DNA of 64,000 nucleotides, taken from NCBI RefSeq assembly GCF_018623035.1, contig NZ_CP076023.1:1736001-1800000 (forward strand), in the 5' to 3' direction. Both the position numbers and the translations under genes were made by a program. How positions within the stretch are numbered: the first letter of the stretch is position 1; each line of letters starts with the position of its first letter. The DNA comes from Cellulomonas dongxiuzhuiae. GTDB taxonomy: Bacteria; Actinomycetota; Actinomycetes; Actinomycetales; Cellulomonadaceae. A model generated the notes under the pieces. The model saw only the letters and a program-made list of their open reading frames with translations. It made no database searches and was not told where the DNA came from. Shown here piece by piece: positions 10,109-20,340 of this stretch.

Positions 10109-10492
10109 ATGCACCCGATGGACGCCCTCGGTGACCCCGTGCGCCGCCGCCTCGTCGAGCTCATCGGCGCGGGCGAGCGGCCGGCGGGCGAGCTCGCCGC
10201 GGCCGTGGGCGCGGACTTCGGCATCAGCCAGCCCGCGGTCTCGCGGCACCTGCGGGTGCTGCGCGAGGCCGGCCTCGTCGTCGCGCGACCCCGCGGGACG
10301 ACGCGGCTGTACGCGGTGCGGCCGGAGGCGGTCGACGAGGTCGGACGCTGGGCGGCGTCGGTCGTGCGGGACTGGTCGCCGCGGCTCGACGCGCTCGCGA
10401 CCGAGGTCGCGCGCGGCCGGCGAGCGGCGCCGAGCCGGGCGCAGGACGACGCGGGGACCCGCGGGACGAGCACCTACCAGGAGGACGCATGA
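10109..10492 (+). CDS. ArsR-family winged-helix regulator
   Basis: DNA-binding repressor of the ArsR/SmtB fold, about 127 residues from ATG 10109. The winged helix spans about residues 4-85: [15 protein letters not shown], the recognition helix [21 protein letters not shown], and a wing with [11 protein letters not shown]. No cysteine metal-binding motif is present, so this is not a metal sensor of the classic type. It overlaps the following SRPBCC gene by ATGA; such ArsR plus AHSA1/SRPBCC pairs are a frequent module. A GTG at 10076 is in frame but lies before the palindrome; ATG 10118 is also possible. Confidence 0.85.
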   Translation: MHPMDALGDPVRRRLVELIGAGERPAGELAAAVGADFGISQPAVSRHLRVLREAGLVVARPRGTTRLYAVRPEAVDEVGRWAASVVRDWSPRLDALATEVARGRRAAPSRAQDDAGTRGTSTYQEDA

Positions 10493-10995
10493 GCGCACGC
10501 ACGCCCGACGACGGCACGGTCACGATCGGTCCCGACGCCGCCGAGGTCACGTTCCGCCGGCCCTACGCCACGACGCCCGAGGACCTGTGGGACGCCGTGA
10601 CCGACCCGGACCGGGCGCGGCGGTGGCTCGGCGCCCTGCACGGCGACCTGCGGGTGGGCGGGACCTACGAGCTGCGCATGGGGGAGGACCGGCCGGACGC
10701 GGACGACGTCGCGCACGGCGAGATCCTCGGGTGCGAGCCGCCGCGCGTCCTCGAGCTCACGTGGCGCTTCCCCGGGGAGCGGGAGTCCCGCGTGCGGGCG
10801 ACCGTCGAGCAGGACGGGGACGGCGCGGTGCTGGTCCTCCTGCACACCGCGCTCGACGCGCCCGCCGCGCGCGGGTACGGCGGGGGCTGGCACGTCTTCC
10901 TCGACCGGCTCGACGACCACTGCGCGGGCCGGCCCGTCCGGGCGTGGGACGAGCTCTTCGCCGAGCGTCGCGCGCGCTACGCGGACGCCGGCTGA
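10489..10995 (+). CDS. SRPBCC / AHSA1-like hydrophobic-ligand domain protein
   Basis: A 168-residue START-like (SRPBCC) protein of the Aha1-C/AHSA1 type, which folds around a hydrophobic pocket. Family features are [27 protein letters not shown] at about 18-44, GGTYELRM and the C-terminal helix [17 protein letters not shown]. It is translationally coupled to the ArsR gene. The ligand is unknown; the pairing suggests the regulator controls this gene. Confidence 0.82.
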   Translation: MSARTPDDGTVTIGPDAAEVTFRRPYATTPEDLWDAVTDPDRARRWLGALHGDLRVGGTYELRMGEDRPDADDVAHGEILGCEPPRVLELTWRFPGERESRVRATVEQDGDGAVLVLLHTALDAPAARGYGGGWHVFLDRLDDHCAGRPVRAWDELFAERRARYADAG

Positions 10996-11038
10996 CCGCG
11001 GCGGCGGAAAGGTCGCGGCGGTGGCCCGGGGCCCGGCC

Positions 11039-11044
11039 TAGACT
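11039..11044 (+). promoter_or_regulatory. Leaderless -10 element of hisD
   Basis: TAGACT ends 7 nt before the hisD GTG at 11052 and there is no Shine-Dalgarno. It is the probable start of the first his transcript in this window. Confidence 0.55.
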
Positions 11045-11051
11045 CGACGCC

Positions 11052-12374
11052 GTGATCTCCCGCATCGACCTCCGCGGTCGCCGTCCGTCGCGTCGTGAGC
11101 TCCTCGCCGAGCTGCCCCGGGCGGAGTTCGACGTCGAGCACGCCGCGGCCGTCGTCGCGCCGATCCTCGAGGACGTGCGCACGCGGGGCGCGGCCGCCCT
11201 CCGCGACCTCGCCGAGCGCTTCGACGGCGTGCGCCCGGCCCACCTGCGGGTGCCGGCCGACGTCCTCGCCGGTGCGACGGCCGCGATCGACCCGCAGGTG
11301 CGCGAGGCCCTTGAGGAGACGATCGCGCGCGTGCGGCGCGTGCACGCCGCGCAGGTCCCGCGCGACTTCACGGTCGAGGTCGCCCCGGGCGCCCAGGTGC
11401 GGCAGCGCTGGCTGCCCGTGCGGCGCGTCGGCCTGTACGTGCCGGGCGGGCTGGCCGTGTACCCCTCGTCCGTCGTCATGAACGTCGTCGCGGCGCAGGA
11501 GGCCGGTGTCGGGTCCCTCGTGGTCGTCTCCCCGCCGCAGAAGGACCGCGACGGCCTGCCGGACCCGGTGGTCCTCGCGACGTGCGCGCTGCTCGGGGTC
11601 GACGAGGTGTACGCCGCCGGGGGTGCGCAGGCGGTCGCGATGCTGGCCTACGGCGCGGACGGCAGCGACGACGTCGACGGCGAGACGCTGTGCGAGCCGG
11701 TCGACGTCATCACCGGGCCGGGCAACGTGTACGTGGCCGCCGCCAAGCGGCTCGTGCGCGGGCTCGTGGGCATCGACTCGGAGGCCGGCCCGACGGAGAT
11801 CGCGATCCTCGCCGACGGGACGGCCGACCCTGTGCACGTCGCCGCCGACCTCGTCTCGCAGGCGGAGCACGACCCCCTGGCCGCCGCCGTGCTGGTCACG
11901 CCGTCGGTCGAGCTGGCCGGGGCCGTCGAGGCCAAGCTCGTCGACCTGGTGGAGGTCACCGCCAACCGCGACCGGGTCGCGGCCGCGCTGCGCGGGACCC
12001 AGTCGGCGATCGTCCTCGTGGACGACCTCGAGGCCGGTCTGGACGTCGTCAACGCCTACGGCGCCGAGCACCTCGAGATCCAGACCGTCGATGCCGCGGC
12101 GTGGGCGGACCGCGTCACGAGCGCCGGTGCGATCTTCGTGGGGCCGTGGTCACCGGTGTCGCTCGGCGACTACATGGCGGGGTCGAACCACGTCCTGCCC
12201 ACGGGCGGGTGCGCGCACTTCTCGAGCGGCCTGGGCGTGCACTCGTTCCTGCGCGCCGTGCAGGTCGTCGAGTACGACGCCGACGCGCTCGCGGCCGTGG
12301 CCGACCGGGTGGTCGCCCTGGCCGACGCCGAGGGCCTGCCCGCCCACGGCGAGGCGGTCCGCGCGCGGTTCTGA
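11052..12374 (+). CDS. hisD: Histidinol dehydrogenase
   Basis: Zinc enzyme that carries out the last two NAD-dependent oxidations of histidine synthesis, L-histidinol to L-histidine. The 440-residue product has the expected length. It carries [19 protein letters not shown], the [17 protein letters not shown] region, [13 protein letters not shown] and the SQAEHDP zinc-site segment. The C-terminal [18 protein letters not shown] is typical. GTG 11052 was chosen from the -10 position and the start of homology; the frame is open further upstream through the SRPBCC gene. hisD is separated from hisC by a minus-strand recQ, an unusual interruption of the his cluster. Confidence 0.97.
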   Translation: MISRIDLRGRRPSRRELLAELPRAEFDVEHAAAVVAPILEDVRTRGAAALRDLAERFDGVRPAHLRVPADVLAGATAAIDPQVREALEETIARVRRVHAAQVPRDFTVEVAPGAQVRQRWLPVRRVGLYVPGGLAVYPSSVVMNVVAAQEAGVGSLVVVSPPQKDRDGLPDPVVLATCALLGVDEVYAAGGAQAVAMLAYGADGSDDVDGETLCEPVDVITGPGNVYVAAAKRLVRGLVGIDSEAGPTEIAILADGTADPVHVAADLVSQAEHDPLAAAVLVTPSVELAGAVEAKLVDLVEVTANRDRVAAALRGTQSAIVLVDDLEAGLDVVNAYGAEHLEIQTVDAAAWADRVTSAGAIFVGPWSPVSLGDYMAGSNHVLPTGGCAHFSSGLGVHSFLRAVQVVEYDADALAAVADRVVALADAEGLPAHGEAVRARF

Positions 12375-12405
12375 CGCGGCGCCGCACCCGCGGCGGTCCG
12401 CGCCC

Positions 12406-14565
12406 TCAGCCCACCCCGAGGACGAACGGCAGCACGTCGGTCGCGCCCGCACGGCGCAGCATGCGTCCGGCGACGGTCAGCGTCCACCCGGTGTCCGTGC
12501 GGTCGTCGACCAGCAGGATCCGCAGCCCGTGGACGCCCTCGGCGACGTCGGGCGGCAGGTCGAGGTGGCGCAGCACGTCGGCGAGCCGCTGCGCCGAGTT
12601 CACGTCGTGCCGGGCCGGCGACCCCGTGGGGACGAGCGCGCCCAGCAGGGGCACGCCCAGGAGCCGGGCCGTGCCCGCGGCGAGGTGCTCCACCAGCGCG
12701 GCGCGGCTCTCGGACGCGACCGCGACCACCGCGTCGACCTGCGGCTCCCAGGCGTCGAGGACGGTGCGGACCGCCGGGCGCAGGTTCGGGGGCAGCTCGG
12801 ACGGGACCTGCTCGCGCAGGGCCTCGCGCAGCGGACCGCCCCAGCCGAGCGCGTCGAGGCGCCCGACCGCACGACCCTCACCCACCTGCTCGCCCGCCGC
12901 GATGCGGCCCTTGAGGTCGAGGCCGAGCGTGCCCAGGCCCGACGGCCACTGCCGCCGCGCCGTGACGGGCTCACCGGGCACCGAGAGCAGCTCGCGCGCG
13001 TGCTCCACGGCCGTCGCGTCCGGCACGGCTCCGACCGCCGTCCCCGTGCAGCGGTCGCACCGGCCGCAGCGCCAGCCGTCGGGCAGCTCGGGGTCGTCGA
13101 GGGCGGCGCGCAGGAACGCCATCCGGCAGCCGTCGGTCGCCTGGTAGTCCAGCATCGTGCGCTGCTCGGCCCGGCGGGCTGCGGTGACCCGCGCGTACCG
13201 CTCGCCGTCGTAGGTCCACGGCCGGCCGGTCGACTCCCAGCCGCCGCGGACGCGGCGCACCGCACCGTCGACGTCGAGCACCTTGAGCATCCCCTCGAGG
13301 CGGCTGCGGCGCAGGCTGACGAACGTCTCGAGCGCGGCCGTCGACAGCGTGCCCTGCGCGTCGAGCGCCGCGAGCGTCGCGCGGACCTGGTCCTCCGGCG
13401 GGAACGCGGTCGACGCGAACCACTCCCAGATCGCCTGGTCGTCGTGACCGGGCAGCAGGACGACGTCGGCGCGCGCCGTCGCGCGACCGGCGCGCCCGAC
13501 CTGCTGGTAGTACGCGATGGGCGAGGACGGGGCACCCATGTGCACGACGAAGCCCAGGTCGGGCTTGTCGTAGCCCATGCCGAGCGCCGAGGTCGCGACC
13601 AGGGCCTTCACCCGGTTCGCGAGGAGGTCCGCCTCGATCGACTCGCGCTCCGTCGGGTCGGTCTGCCCCGTGTACGCGCGCACGTCGAGCCCGGCGGAGC
13701 GCAGGTGCTCGGTCACCTGGTCGACCGCGGCGATCGTCAGGCAGTACACGATGCCCGAGCCCTCGAGCGTCGGCAGGGTCGCGGCGAGCCACGCCAGCCG
13801 CGTCGCGACGTCGGGCAGCTGCGTGACCTGCAGCCGCAGGCTCGGGCGGTCGAGCGTGCCGCGCAGCACGAGCGTGCCGTCCGGCGCCGCACCACCGACG
13901 TCGGTCACGGCGAGCTGCTCGGCCACGTCGGCCGTCACGCGCTCGTTGGCGGTCGCGGTCGTCGCCAGGACCGGGACGCCGGCCGGCAGGTCCCCCAGCA
14001 GCGTGCCGATGCGCCGGTAGTCGGGCCGGAAGTCGTGCCCCCAGTCGGACACGCAGTGGGCCTCGTCCACCACGACGAGGCCGGCGTCCGCGGCGAGCCG
14101 CGGCAGGACCTCGTCCCGGAAACCGGGGTTGTTGAGCCGCTCGGGGGAGACGAGGAGCACGTCGACCTCGCCGGCGGCGATCCGCGCGTGCACGTCCTGC
14201 CAGTCCTGCTGGTTGGCCGAGTTGAGCGTCTCGGCCGCGATGCCGGCGCGGCGGGCGGCGTCCACCTGGTTGCGCATGAGCGCGAGCAGCGGGGACACGA
14301 TGATGGTCGCGCCGCGCGGCGGACCGGCAGCCCCGCGACGCAGCAGCGCGGTCGCGACGAAGTAGACGGCGGACTTGCCCCACCCCGTGCGCTGCACCAC
14401 CAGAACGCGGCGGTGGTCCGCGACGAGCGCCTCGACGGCCTGCCACTGGTCCTCGTGCAGCCGCGCGTCCTGGCGGCCGACGAGCTGGCGCAGCACCTCC
14501 TCGGCCTGTGCGCGCAGCGCGACCCGGTCGACGGCGTTCGCGGGCGCGGCGGTGTGCGGGGGCAT
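12406..14565 (-). CDS. recQ: RecQ-family DNA helicase with C-terminal phosphoribosyltransferase-like domain
   Basis: ATP-dependent 3'-5' DNA helicase of the RecQ type, 719 residues. Walker A is TGWGKS (60-65) and the DEAH box is at 167-170 followed by [17 protein letters not shown]. Helicase motifs [17 protein letters not shown] and QQVGRAGR follow. A RecQ-type zinc-binding segment holds four cysteines (C-x~20-CGRCDRC). The C-terminal ~200 residues are not RecQ helicase or HRDC sequence: they end with [13 protein letters not shown] at about 683-695, the PRPP-binding signature of type I phosphoribosyltransferases. Such fusions occur in actinobacteria; the biochemical role of the transferase part is unknown. 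ATG 14565 starts the product just before the helicase domain. The gene lies between hisD and hisC on the opposite strand. Confidence 0.9.
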   Translation of the reverse strand: MPPHTAAPANAVDRVALRAQAEEVLRQLVGRQDARLHEDQWQAVEALVADHRRVLVVQRTGWGKSAVYFVATALLRRGAAGPPRGATIIVSPLLALMRNQVDAARRAGIAAETLNSANQQDWQDVHARIAAGEVDVLLVSPERLNNPGFRDEVLPRLAADAGLVVVDEAHCVSDWGHDFRPDYRRIGTLLGDLPAGVPVLATTATANERVTADVAEQLAVTDVGGAAPDGTLVLRGTLDRPSLRLQVTQLPDVATRLAWLAATLPTLEGSGIVYCLTIAAVDQVTEHLRSAGLDVRAYTGQTDPTERESIEADLLANRVKALVATSALGMGYDKPDLGFVVHMGAPSSPIAYYQQVGRAGRATARADVVLLPGHDDQAIWEWFASTAFPPEDQVRATLAALDAQGTLSTAALETFVSLRRSRLEGMLKVLDVDGAVRRVRGGWESTGRPWTYDGERYARVTAARRAEQRTMLDYQATDGCRMAFLRAALDDPELPDGWRCGRCDRCTGTAVGAVPDATAVEHARELLSVPGEPVTARRQWPSGLGTLGLDLKGRIAAGEQVGEGRAVGRLDALGWGGPLREALREQVPSELPPNLRPAVRTVLDAWEPQVDAVVAVASESRAALVEHLAAGTARLLGVPLLGALVPTGSPARHDVNSAQRLADVLRHLDLPPDVAEGVHGLRILLVDDRTDTGWTLTVAGRMLRRAGATDVLPFVLGVG

Positions 14566-14640
14566 GTGCGGCAGCGTACGTCCGTGCGCCGACACCGACC
14601 CCCGCGCGGGCGGCGCCGCCGGGCGGTGCCTCGCGGAACC

Positions 14641-14646
14641 TAGACT
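14641..14646 (+). promoter_or_regulatory. Leaderless -10 element of hisC
   Basis: TAGACT ends 6 nt before the hisC GTG at 14653, within the 87-bp gap shared with divergent recQ. It drives hisC-hisB and the next gene independently of hisD. Confidence 0.55.
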
Positions 14647-14652
14647 CGGGGC

Positions 14653-15774
14653 GTGACCGCAGCCCCTGACCTGTCGCCCGGCACGCTGCCGCTGCGCCCC
14701 GAGCTCGTCGGCCTCGAGCCGTACGGCGCGCCGCAGCTCGACGTCCCGGTCGCGCTCAACGTCAACGAGAACCCGTACGCGCCGTCCGAGGAGGTCGTCG
14801 CGGACGTCGCGGCCGCCGTCGCCGCGGCGACGCGCGGGCTCAACCGCTACCCGGACCGCGACTTCGCCGAGCTGCGCGCCGACCTGGCCGCGTACCTCGA
14901 GGTCGAGTCGGGCGTGCACCGCGAGCCCGAGCAGATGTGGGCGGCGAACGGCTCGAACGAGGTCATGCTGCACCTCCTGCAGGCGTTCGGCGGGCCCGGC
15001 CGCACCGCGCTGTCGTTCGCGCCGACGTACTCGATGTACCCCGAGTACGCGCGCGACACCTCGACCGCCTGGGTCATGGGGCGCCGCGCCGAGGACTTCA
15101 CGCTCGATCCCGAGCGCGCGCGTGCGACCGTGGCGGAGTACCGGCCGAGCGTCGTGCTGCTCGCGAGCCCCAACAACCCGACCGGCACCGCGCTGCCGCT
15201 CGACACCGTCCGCGCCGTGCTCGACGCGGCGTCGCGCGTGCCGGGCGGCTGCGTCGTCGTCGTCGACGAGGCGTACGGCGAGTTCCGGCGTTCCGGGACC
15301 CCGTCGGCGCTCGAGCTGCTCGACGCCCACCCGCACCTGGCCGTGACCCGCACCATGTCGAAGGCGTTCGGGCTGGCCGGCGCGCGGGTCGGGTACCTGT
15401 CGGCGTCGCGCGAGCTGGTCGACGCGCTGCGGGTCGTGCGGCTGCCTTACCACCTGTCGGCCGTGACCCAGGCCGTGGCCCGCGCCGCGCTGCGCCACGC
15501 ACCGCAGCTGATGGCGCAGGTGGGCTCGCTGCGGGCCGAGCGGGACGCTCTCGTCACGTGGCTGCGGGAGCGCGGGTTCGACGCCGCGGACTCCGACGCC
15601 AACTTCGTGCTGTTCGGCAGGTTCGACGACCGCCACGCGGTCTGGCAGGGTCTGCTCGACCGCGGGGTCCTCGTGCGTGTCACGGGCCCCGAGGGGTGGC
15701 TGCGGGTGTCGGTCGGCACCCCGGCGGAGACGTCGGCGTTCAAGGACGCCCTGGTGGAGGTGACGGGACGATGA
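14653..15774 (+). CDS. hisC: Histidinol-phosphate aminotransferase
   Basis: PLP-dependent class II aminotransferase converting imidazole-acetol phosphate and glutamate to histidinol phosphate, 373 residues. Visible motifs are [11 protein letters not shown] near the N-terminus, SPNNPTGT in the cofactor region, [10 protein letters not shown], and the Schiff-base lysine in [16 protein letters not shown] (Lys237). The stop overlaps the hisB start by ATGA. Confidence 0.97.
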   Translation: MTAAPDLSPGTLPLRPELVGLEPYGAPQLDVPVALNVNENPYAPSEEVVADVAAAVAAATRGLNRYPDRDFAELRADLAAYLEVESGVHREPEQMWAANGSNEVMLHLLQAFGGPGRTALSFAPTYSMYPEYARDTSTAWVMGRRAEDFTLDPERARATVAEYRPSVVLLASPNNPTGTALPLDTVRAVLDAASRVPGGCVVVVDEAYGEFRRSGTPSALELLDAHPHLAVTRTMSKAFGLAGARVGYLSASRELVDALRVVRLPYHLSAVTQAVARAALRHAPQLMAQVGSLRAERDALVTWLRERGFDAADSDANFVLFGRFDDRHAVWQGLLDRGVLVRVTGPEGWLRVSVGTPAETSAFKDALVEVTGR

Positions 15775-16382
15775 GTGAGGCACGCCGCCGTACGGCGCGC
15801 ATCGAGCGCAGCACGAGCGAGTCCAGCGTGCTGGTCGAGCTCGACCTCGACGGCACGGGACGCACGCAGATCGACACGAGCGTGCCGTTCTACGACCACA
15901 TGCTCACGGCGCTCGGCAAGCACTCGCTCATCGACCTGACGGTGCAGGCGAAGGGCGACACCCACATCGACGTGCACCACACGGTCGAGGACACCGCCAT
16001 CGTCCTGGGTCAGGCGCTGCGCGAGGCGCTGGGGGACAAGCGCGGCATCGCGCGGTACGGCGACGCGACGGTCCCGCTCGACGAGGCGCTGGCGCAGGCG
16101 GTCGTCGACGTGTCCGGGCGGCCGTACCTCGTGCACACCGGTGAGCCCGCCGGGCAGGAGTACCACCTCATCGGCGGGCACTTCACGGGGTCCCTGACGG
16201 CCCACGTGCTCGAGTCGATCGCGCACCACGCCGCGTTCAGCATGCACGTCCGTGTGCTCGCGGGGCGCGACCCGCACCACATCGTCGAGGCGCAGTTCAA
16301 GGCGCTCGCCCGCGCGCTGCGTGCGGCGGTCGCGCTCGACCCGCGCGTCGACGGCGTCCCGTCCACGAAGGGCGCGCTGTGA
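15771..16382 (+). CDS. hisB: Imidazoleglycerol-phosphate dehydratase
   Basis: Manganese enzyme removing water from imidazoleglycerol phosphate in histidine synthesis. It is a 203-residue monofunctional HisB, as in actinobacteria, with no phosphatase domain. Metal-binding motifs are [17 protein letters not shown] and the pair SIAHHAAFS and [18 protein letters not shown]. Both ends overlap neighbours (ATGA with hisC, GTGA with the next gene), indicating tight translational coupling. Confidence 0.97.
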   Translation: MSEARRRTARIERSTSESSVLVELDLDGTGRTQIDTSVPFYDHMLTALGKHSLIDLTVQAKGDTHIDVHHTVEDTAIVLGQALREALGDKRGIARYGDATVPLDEALAQAVVDVSGRPYLVHTGEPAGQEYHLIGGHFTGSLTAHVLESIAHHAAFSMHVRVLAGRDPHHIVEAQFKALARALRAAVALDPRVDGVPSTKGAL

Positions 16383-16855
16383 GCGGGGACGACCTCGGTG
16401 ACCTCCAGGTCCCCGACGACATCTCGGGCCTGACCGCGGCCAAGCCGCCGTCGGTCGCCGTGGTCGTCACCCAGGTCGCCGTCGCCGACGCGCTCGCCGC
16501 CGCGTGCTCGCTCGCGTCGGTCGACGTGGACGCCGTGCCGTCGCCGGTCGGGGCGCTCGCGGTCCTGCGCGACCCCGCCGCCGGCCCCGCGGCCGCCGGG
16601 GCGGTCTCGCGGCTCCTGCGGCAGGTCCCCGTCGTGCTGCTGGAGCGGCGAGAGGGCAAGGTCTCGGCGTCGCAGTGGGTCGGCGGTGCGCACGAGAAGG
16701 ACCTGCCCGCCGGTCTGGTGCTGTCCGGTGCGCCGCCGGTGCTCGAGGACCTGCTGCTGGGTGACGTGCCGGCGTCCGAGGTCGAGGGCGTCGTCTCCTC
16801 GGTGGGGCTCTCGCGCTGGAAGGCCATGCGGCTGCTGGCCTCGCACCGGCGCTGA
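16379..16855 (+). CDS. Uncharacterised protein in the his operon
   Basis: A 158-residue protein of unknown function, encoded by a frame overlapping the hisB stop by GTGA, so it is very likely real and coupled. It has no membrane segment or recognised catalytic motif. It is Ala/Val-rich with alternating strands and helices ([42 protein letters not shown]). The C-terminal helical part is [18 protein letters not shown]. The position between hisB and hisH suggests a link to histidine synthesis, but this is context only. Confidence 0.75.
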   Translation: MSGDDLGDLQVPDDISGLTAAKPPSVAVVVTQVAVADALAAACSLASVDVDAVPSPVGALAVLRDPAAGPAAAGAVSRLLRQVPVVLLERREGKVSASQWVGGAHEKDLPAGLVLSGAPPVLEDLLLGDVPASEVEGVVSSVGLSRWKAMRLLASHRR

Positions 16856-16929
16856 GCGGGGCCACGCCACCGGGCGGTCCCGCACGTCCCGTGGTCCGGA
16901 CGGCCGCCGGTCCCACCCGCGCCCGCGGG

Positions 16930-16935
16930 TACCCT
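16930..16935 (+). promoter_or_regulatory. Leaderless -10 element of hisH
   Basis: TACCCT ends 6 nt before the hisH GTG at 16942, in the 86-bp gap after the uncharacterised gene. Confidence 0.5.
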
Positions 16936-16941
16936 GTGGGC

Positions 16942-17589
16942 GTGTCTCCCCGTGTTGTCGTACTGGACTATGGCTTCGGCAACGTGCGATCCGCGGTGCG
17001 CGCGCTCTCCCGGGTCGGTGCCGACGTCGTGCTGACCGCCGACAAGCAGGCGGCGCTCGACGCCGACGGCCTCGTCGTGCCCGGCGTCGGCGCGTTCGCC
17101 GCGTGCATGGCCGGTCTGCGTGGTGTCGGCGGCGACCGGATCGTCGACCGGCGGCTCGCCGGGGGGCGTCCCGTCCTGGGCATCTGCGTGGGCATGCAGG
17201 TCATGTTCGACGAGGGCGTCGAGCACGGCGTGCGCGCCGAGGGTCTCGGCGAGTGGCCCGGCGTGGTCGACCGCCTCGAGGCGGACGTCGTCCCGCACAT
17301 GGGCTGGGCGCAGGTGGCGCCGCCCCCCGGGTCGATGCTGTTCGACGGGCTCGAGGACGAGCGCTTCTACTTCGTCCACTCCTACGCGGCGCGGACCTTC
17401 CCGCTGGCCGAGCAGGCACCAGTGGGGGACCACCCCCTGCCCGCCCCGCTGGTCACCTGGTCGGAGCACGGCGGCCCGTTCGTGGCCGCGGTCGAGAACG
17501 GCCCGCTCGCGGCCACCCAGTTCCACCCTGAGAAGTCCGGCGACGCCGGCGCGCAGCTGCTGTCCCACTGGGTCGACTCGCTGCGCTGA
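16942..17589 (+). CDS. hisH: Imidazole glycerol phosphate synthase, glutamine amidotransferase subunit
   Basis: Class I glutaminase that feeds ammonia to HisF for closure of the imidazole ring, 215 residues. The catalytic triad is visible as Cys82 in LGICVGMQ, and His195 and Glu197 in [10 protein letters not shown]. The N-terminal [13 protein letters not shown] is typical. GTG 16942 is supported by the -10 spacing and by homology. Its partner hisF is not in this window. Confidence 0.97.
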   Translation: MSPRVVVLDYGFGNVRSAVRALSRVGADVVLTADKQAALDADGLVVPGVGAFAACMAGLRGVGGDRIVDRRLAGGRPVLGICVGMQVMFDEGVEHGVRAEGLGEWPGVVDRLEADVVPHMGWAQVAPPPGSMLFDGLEDERFYFVHSYAARTFPLAEQAPVGDHPLPAPLVTWSEHGGPFVAAVENGPLAATQFHPEKSGDAGAQLLSHWVDSLR

Positions 17590-17647
17590 GCACCGCCCGG
17601 CACCGGCCCCGTCCTGGGTCCGGTGCGGCACCACCCGGAGAGGACCC

Positions 17648-18400
17648 ATGACTTCCACGCGTGAGCCCAGGCTCGAGCTGCTGCCCGCCGTCGACGTCGC
17701 CAACGGCCAGGCCGTGCGGCTCGTGCAGGGCGAGGCGCAGTCGGCGACCTCGTACGGCGACCCCCTGGCCGCCGCCCTCGACTGGTACGCGGGCGGTGCG
17801 GAGTGGATCCACCTGGTCGACCTCGACGCGGCCTTCGGGCGCGGCAGCAACGCGGTCCTGCTCGGCCACGTCGCCGCGGAGCTCGCGAACAAGGGCGTCA
17901 AGGTCGAGATCTCGGGCGGCATCCGCGACGACGAGTCGCTCGAGCGGGCCCTGGCCACGGGCGCGACGCGCGTCAACCTCGGCACGGCAGCCCTCGAGGA
18001 CCCCGAGTGGACGGCCCGCGTCATCGCGTCGCACGGCGAGCAGATCGCGGTCGGGCTCGACGTGCGCGGCACGACGCTCGCGGCGCGCGGCTGGACGCAG
18101 GAGGGCGGCGACCTGTGGGAGGTGCTGGCGCGTCTCGACGCGGCCGGTTGCTCGCGGTACGTCGTCACCGACGTCACCAAGGACGGCACGCTGCGCGGCC
18201 CCAACGTGGACCTGCTGCGCGAGGTGTGCGCCCGGACGTCGGCGCCCGTGGTCGCGTCGGGCGGCATCGCGAGCCTGGACGACGTGCGCGCGCTGCGGAC
18301 GCTGGTGCCGGTGGGCGTCGAGGGCGCGATCGTCGGCAAGGCGCTGTACGCGAACGCGTTCACGCTGCCGCAGGCCCTGGACGTCGCCGGACGCCCGTGA
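17648..18400 (+). CDS. priA: Bifunctional HisA/TrpF isomerase (PriA type)
   Basis: TIM-barrel isomerase of 250 residues. In actinobacteria without a separate trpF this enzyme (PriA) isomerises both ProFAR in histidine synthesis and PRA in tryptophan synthesis. Seen here are the N-terminal [18 protein letters not shown] with the catalytic Asp, [15 protein letters not shown], and [15 protein letters not shown] with the second catalytic Asp, then [12 protein letters not shown]. The start follows GGAGAGGA. It ends in a GTGA overlap with the SseB gene. The dual activity is inferred from the lineage, not from a unique residue. Confidence 0.93.
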   Translation: MTSTREPRLELLPAVDVANGQAVRLVQGEAQSATSYGDPLAAALDWYAGGAEWIHLVDLDAAFGRGSNAVLLGHVAAELANKGVKVEISGGIRDDESLERALATGATRVNLGTAALEDPEWTARVIASHGEQIAVGLDVRGTTLAARGWTQEGGDLWEVLARLDAAGCSRYVVTDVTKDGTLRGPNVDLLREVCARTSAPVVASGGIASLDDVRALRTLVPVGVEGAIVGKALYANAFTLPQALDVAGRP

Positions 18401-19125
18401 CGGGCCGCGAGCTGCCGCCGTCGTCCCCGTTCGCGGGCGACGACGGGTCGCCGGACCCCGGTCTGACGGCGGTCCTCGCACGTCACGCGGTCGGTGACGC
18501 CGCACTCGCCGACGTCGTCGCGGCGCTCGCCCCCACGCGCGTGCTGGTGCCCGTCCTGGCCGAGCTCGAGGCGGCGGGTGTCGTCGAGCACGACGGCCAC
18601 GCGCACACTGTCGACAAGGAGGCGTCGGCCGGCATCGTCGCGCTGCGCACGCCGGACGGCCGCACCGCGCTGCCCGTCTTCTCGGGCGTGGCGGCCATGG
18701 CGCGGTGGCGGCCCGACGCGCGGCCCGTCCCGACGCCCGTGCCCCGCGCCGCCCTCTCCGCGGTCGCGGAGGGCTGGGAGGTGCTCGTCCTGGACCCCGC
18801 CGGCCCGGTGACCGTCGCGCTGCCCCGGACCGCCGTGTACGCGCTGGCCCAGGGGCTGGCGTGGCGGCCCGCGGTGCTCGACGGGCGCGTCGACGACGAG
18901 GTGCGTGCCGCGGTGGGCGCGGCGCTCGCGCACGTGCGCCTCGTCGTGGCGGCCGATGCGGTCCCCGGGACGCGCGCCGAGGTCGCGGTCCGGCTCGCGC
19001 TGCCCGCGGGCCTCGACCGTGCCGGTCTCGACCGGGTGCTGGCGGAGGTCAACGACGCGCTCGCGCACGACCCGGTCGTCGCCGCGCGCGTGGACTCCCT
19101 GGAGCTGCGGGTGCGCCCCGCCTGA
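18397..19125 (+). CDS. SseB family protein
   Basis: A 242-residue protein whose middle region ([14 protein letters not shown]...[31 protein letters not shown], about 45-110) matches the SseB N-terminal domain. Function is unknown in actinobacteria, where the gene regularly follows priA. It is GTGA-coupled to priA and ends only 3 bp from the convergent GerW-like gene. Confidence 0.82.
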   Translation: MTGRELPPSSPFAGDDGSPDPGLTAVLARHAVGDAALADVVAALAPTRVLVPVLAELEAAGVVEHDGHAHTVDKEASAGIVALRTPDGRTALPVFSGVAAMARWRPDARPVPTPVPRAALSAVAEGWEVLVLDPAGPVTVALPRTAVYALAQGLAWRPAVLDGRVDDEVRAAVGAALAHVRLVVAADAVPGTRAEVAVRLALPAGLDRAGLDRVLAEVNDALAHDPVVAARVDSLELRVRPA

Positions 19126-19128
19126 GGC

Positions 19129-19551
19129 TCAGCGCCGGCGGACGGCCCACGCGAGGGCCCACACGCTCGCGACGACCGTGACGGCGATCTGGCCGCCGGG
19201 GATCGCGCGGTTCACGTCGACGGCAGGGTGCCAGCGCGCGCCGTCGTCGCCCAGCTCGTAGACGCCGAGGGGACGCACGCGCGCCGCGAAGCCGCCGCCG
19301 CCCCCGTCGCCCGTGCCGTGCGCACCCTGCCGGGCCGTCCGCCCGGCCGCCTCCGGCCGGCCGTCGCCGTCCGCCCGGCCGACGTCGCCGTCACCCCTGC
19401 CCGCGCCCGAGCCGGTCATGCCCGTGACCCGTGCGACCGGCACCATGACCCGCCCGTCGCGCTCGTACGGCTCACCGAACACCCGGCGGACCGTGAAGGT
19501 GTCGGCGGCCGCGCGCGTCAGGCTGCCCGCGTCGAAGCTCCGCTCGTCCAT
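19129..19551 (-). CDS. GerW/YtfJ-family protein
   Basis: A 140-residue protein with the GerW (YtfJ) pattern: VRRVFGEPYERDGRVMVPVARV (about 22-43), a Gly/Asp-rich low-complexity stretch (about 45-88), then GGGGGFAARVRPLGVYEL and a C-terminal hydrophobic segment (IAVTVVASVWALAWAV). The family is named after spore germination and coat roles in Bacillus; members in non-sporulating actinobacteria have unknown function. GAGAGGA precedes the ATG. It is the last gene of a minus-strand run with the protease gene 39 bp upstream. Confidence 0.75.
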   Translation of the reverse strand: MDERSFDAGSLTRAAADTFTVRRVFGEPYERDGRVMVPVARVTGMTGSGAGRGDGDVGRADGDGRPEAAGRTARQGAHGTGDGGGGGFAARVRPLGVYELGDDGARWHPAVDVNRAIPGGQIAVTVVASVWALAWAVRRR

Positions 19552-19590
19552 GCGTGGCCGTCCTCTCGTCGTGGTGGCTCGCCCGCGCGC

Positions 19591-20340
19591 TCAGTCGCAG
19601 GTGGGTGCGGGTGCGAAGGCGGTGTCGTCGTCCAGCATGGCGCGCAGCGTGCTGACGGGCACGAGGAAGCTCATCCCGTCGGCGTTCTTCGCGTAGACGA
19701 CGCCGATGACCCGGCCCTGCGCGTCGAGCGCCGCGGATCCGGAGCTGCCGGGCTCGACGGGGGCGTCCGTCACGAGCACCTCGCCGAGGTTGGCGTGCAG
19801 CGGGTCGGTGACCGCGCCGACGACGCTCCCGTCGGTCACGGTGAGCCGGCGGCCCAGCGGGTAGCCGACCACGGTCACCGCGTCACCGACCTGCGGGTCG
19901 GCGTCGGCGAGGACGGGCGCGGCGGGCAGGGCGTCGACCGTGCGGACCACCGCCAGGTCCGCCAGCCCGGCCGTGCTCGCGGCCTCGGCGCCGACGTCCC
20001 GGCCGTCGTAGGTGCTCAGCTGCAGCTCCGCGGAGTCCGCGACGACGTGCCGGTTGGTGACGAGCGTGTGCTCGTCGAGCGCGAAGCCCGACCCCGTCGA
20101 CAGCGCACCGCACCCGATGTTGCGGATCCGCACCGCCATGCGCTGCGCCGCGTCGAAGCCGTCCGGGGACAGCTGGGTGCCGCCCGCGGTCGCGCTGGGC
20201 GCGGGCGCCGCGCTGGGGACGACGCTCGTGGGAACGGGCGGGGGAGGCGCGGGCAGGTACGCGCAGCCGGCGAGACCGACGAGGAGGGCCAGCGTGCCGA
20301 GCGCGGCAGCCGCGGGACGGTCCGGAACCGCGGGCGTCAC
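19591..20340 (-). CDS. Trypsin-like serine protease, predicted lipoprotein
   Basis: Secreted S1-type peptidase of 249 residues. The N-terminus is a lipoprotein signal ending in the lipobox LAGC (about 23-26), followed by a Pro/Ala/Ser linker. Catalytic residues are His in TNRHVVAD, Asp in AGLADLAVV and Ser in EPGSSGSAAL, in the expected order. The GTG start at 20340 overlaps the stop of the upstream coiled-coil gene (GTGA), so the two are coupled. Probably acts at the outer face of the membrane; the substrate is unknown. No PDZ domain is present. Confidence 0.85.
   Translation of the reverse strand: MTPAVPDRPAAAALGTLALLVGLAGCAYLPAPPPPVPTSVVPSAAPAPSATAGGTQLSPDGFDAAQRMAVRIRNIGCGALSTGSGFALDEHTLVTNRHVVADSAELQLSTYDGRDVGAEAASTAGLADLAVVRTVDALPAAPVLADADPQVGDAVTVVGYPLGRRLTVTDGSVVGAVTDPLHANLGEVLVTDAPVEPGSSGSAALDAQGRVIGVVYAKNADGMSFLVPVSTLRAMLDDDTAFAPAPTCD

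Noticed and set aside
15771..16382. HisB as a bifunctional dehydratase-phosphatase
   Set aside because: Only the 203-residue dehydratase domain is present; no HAD-type phosphatase N-terminus.
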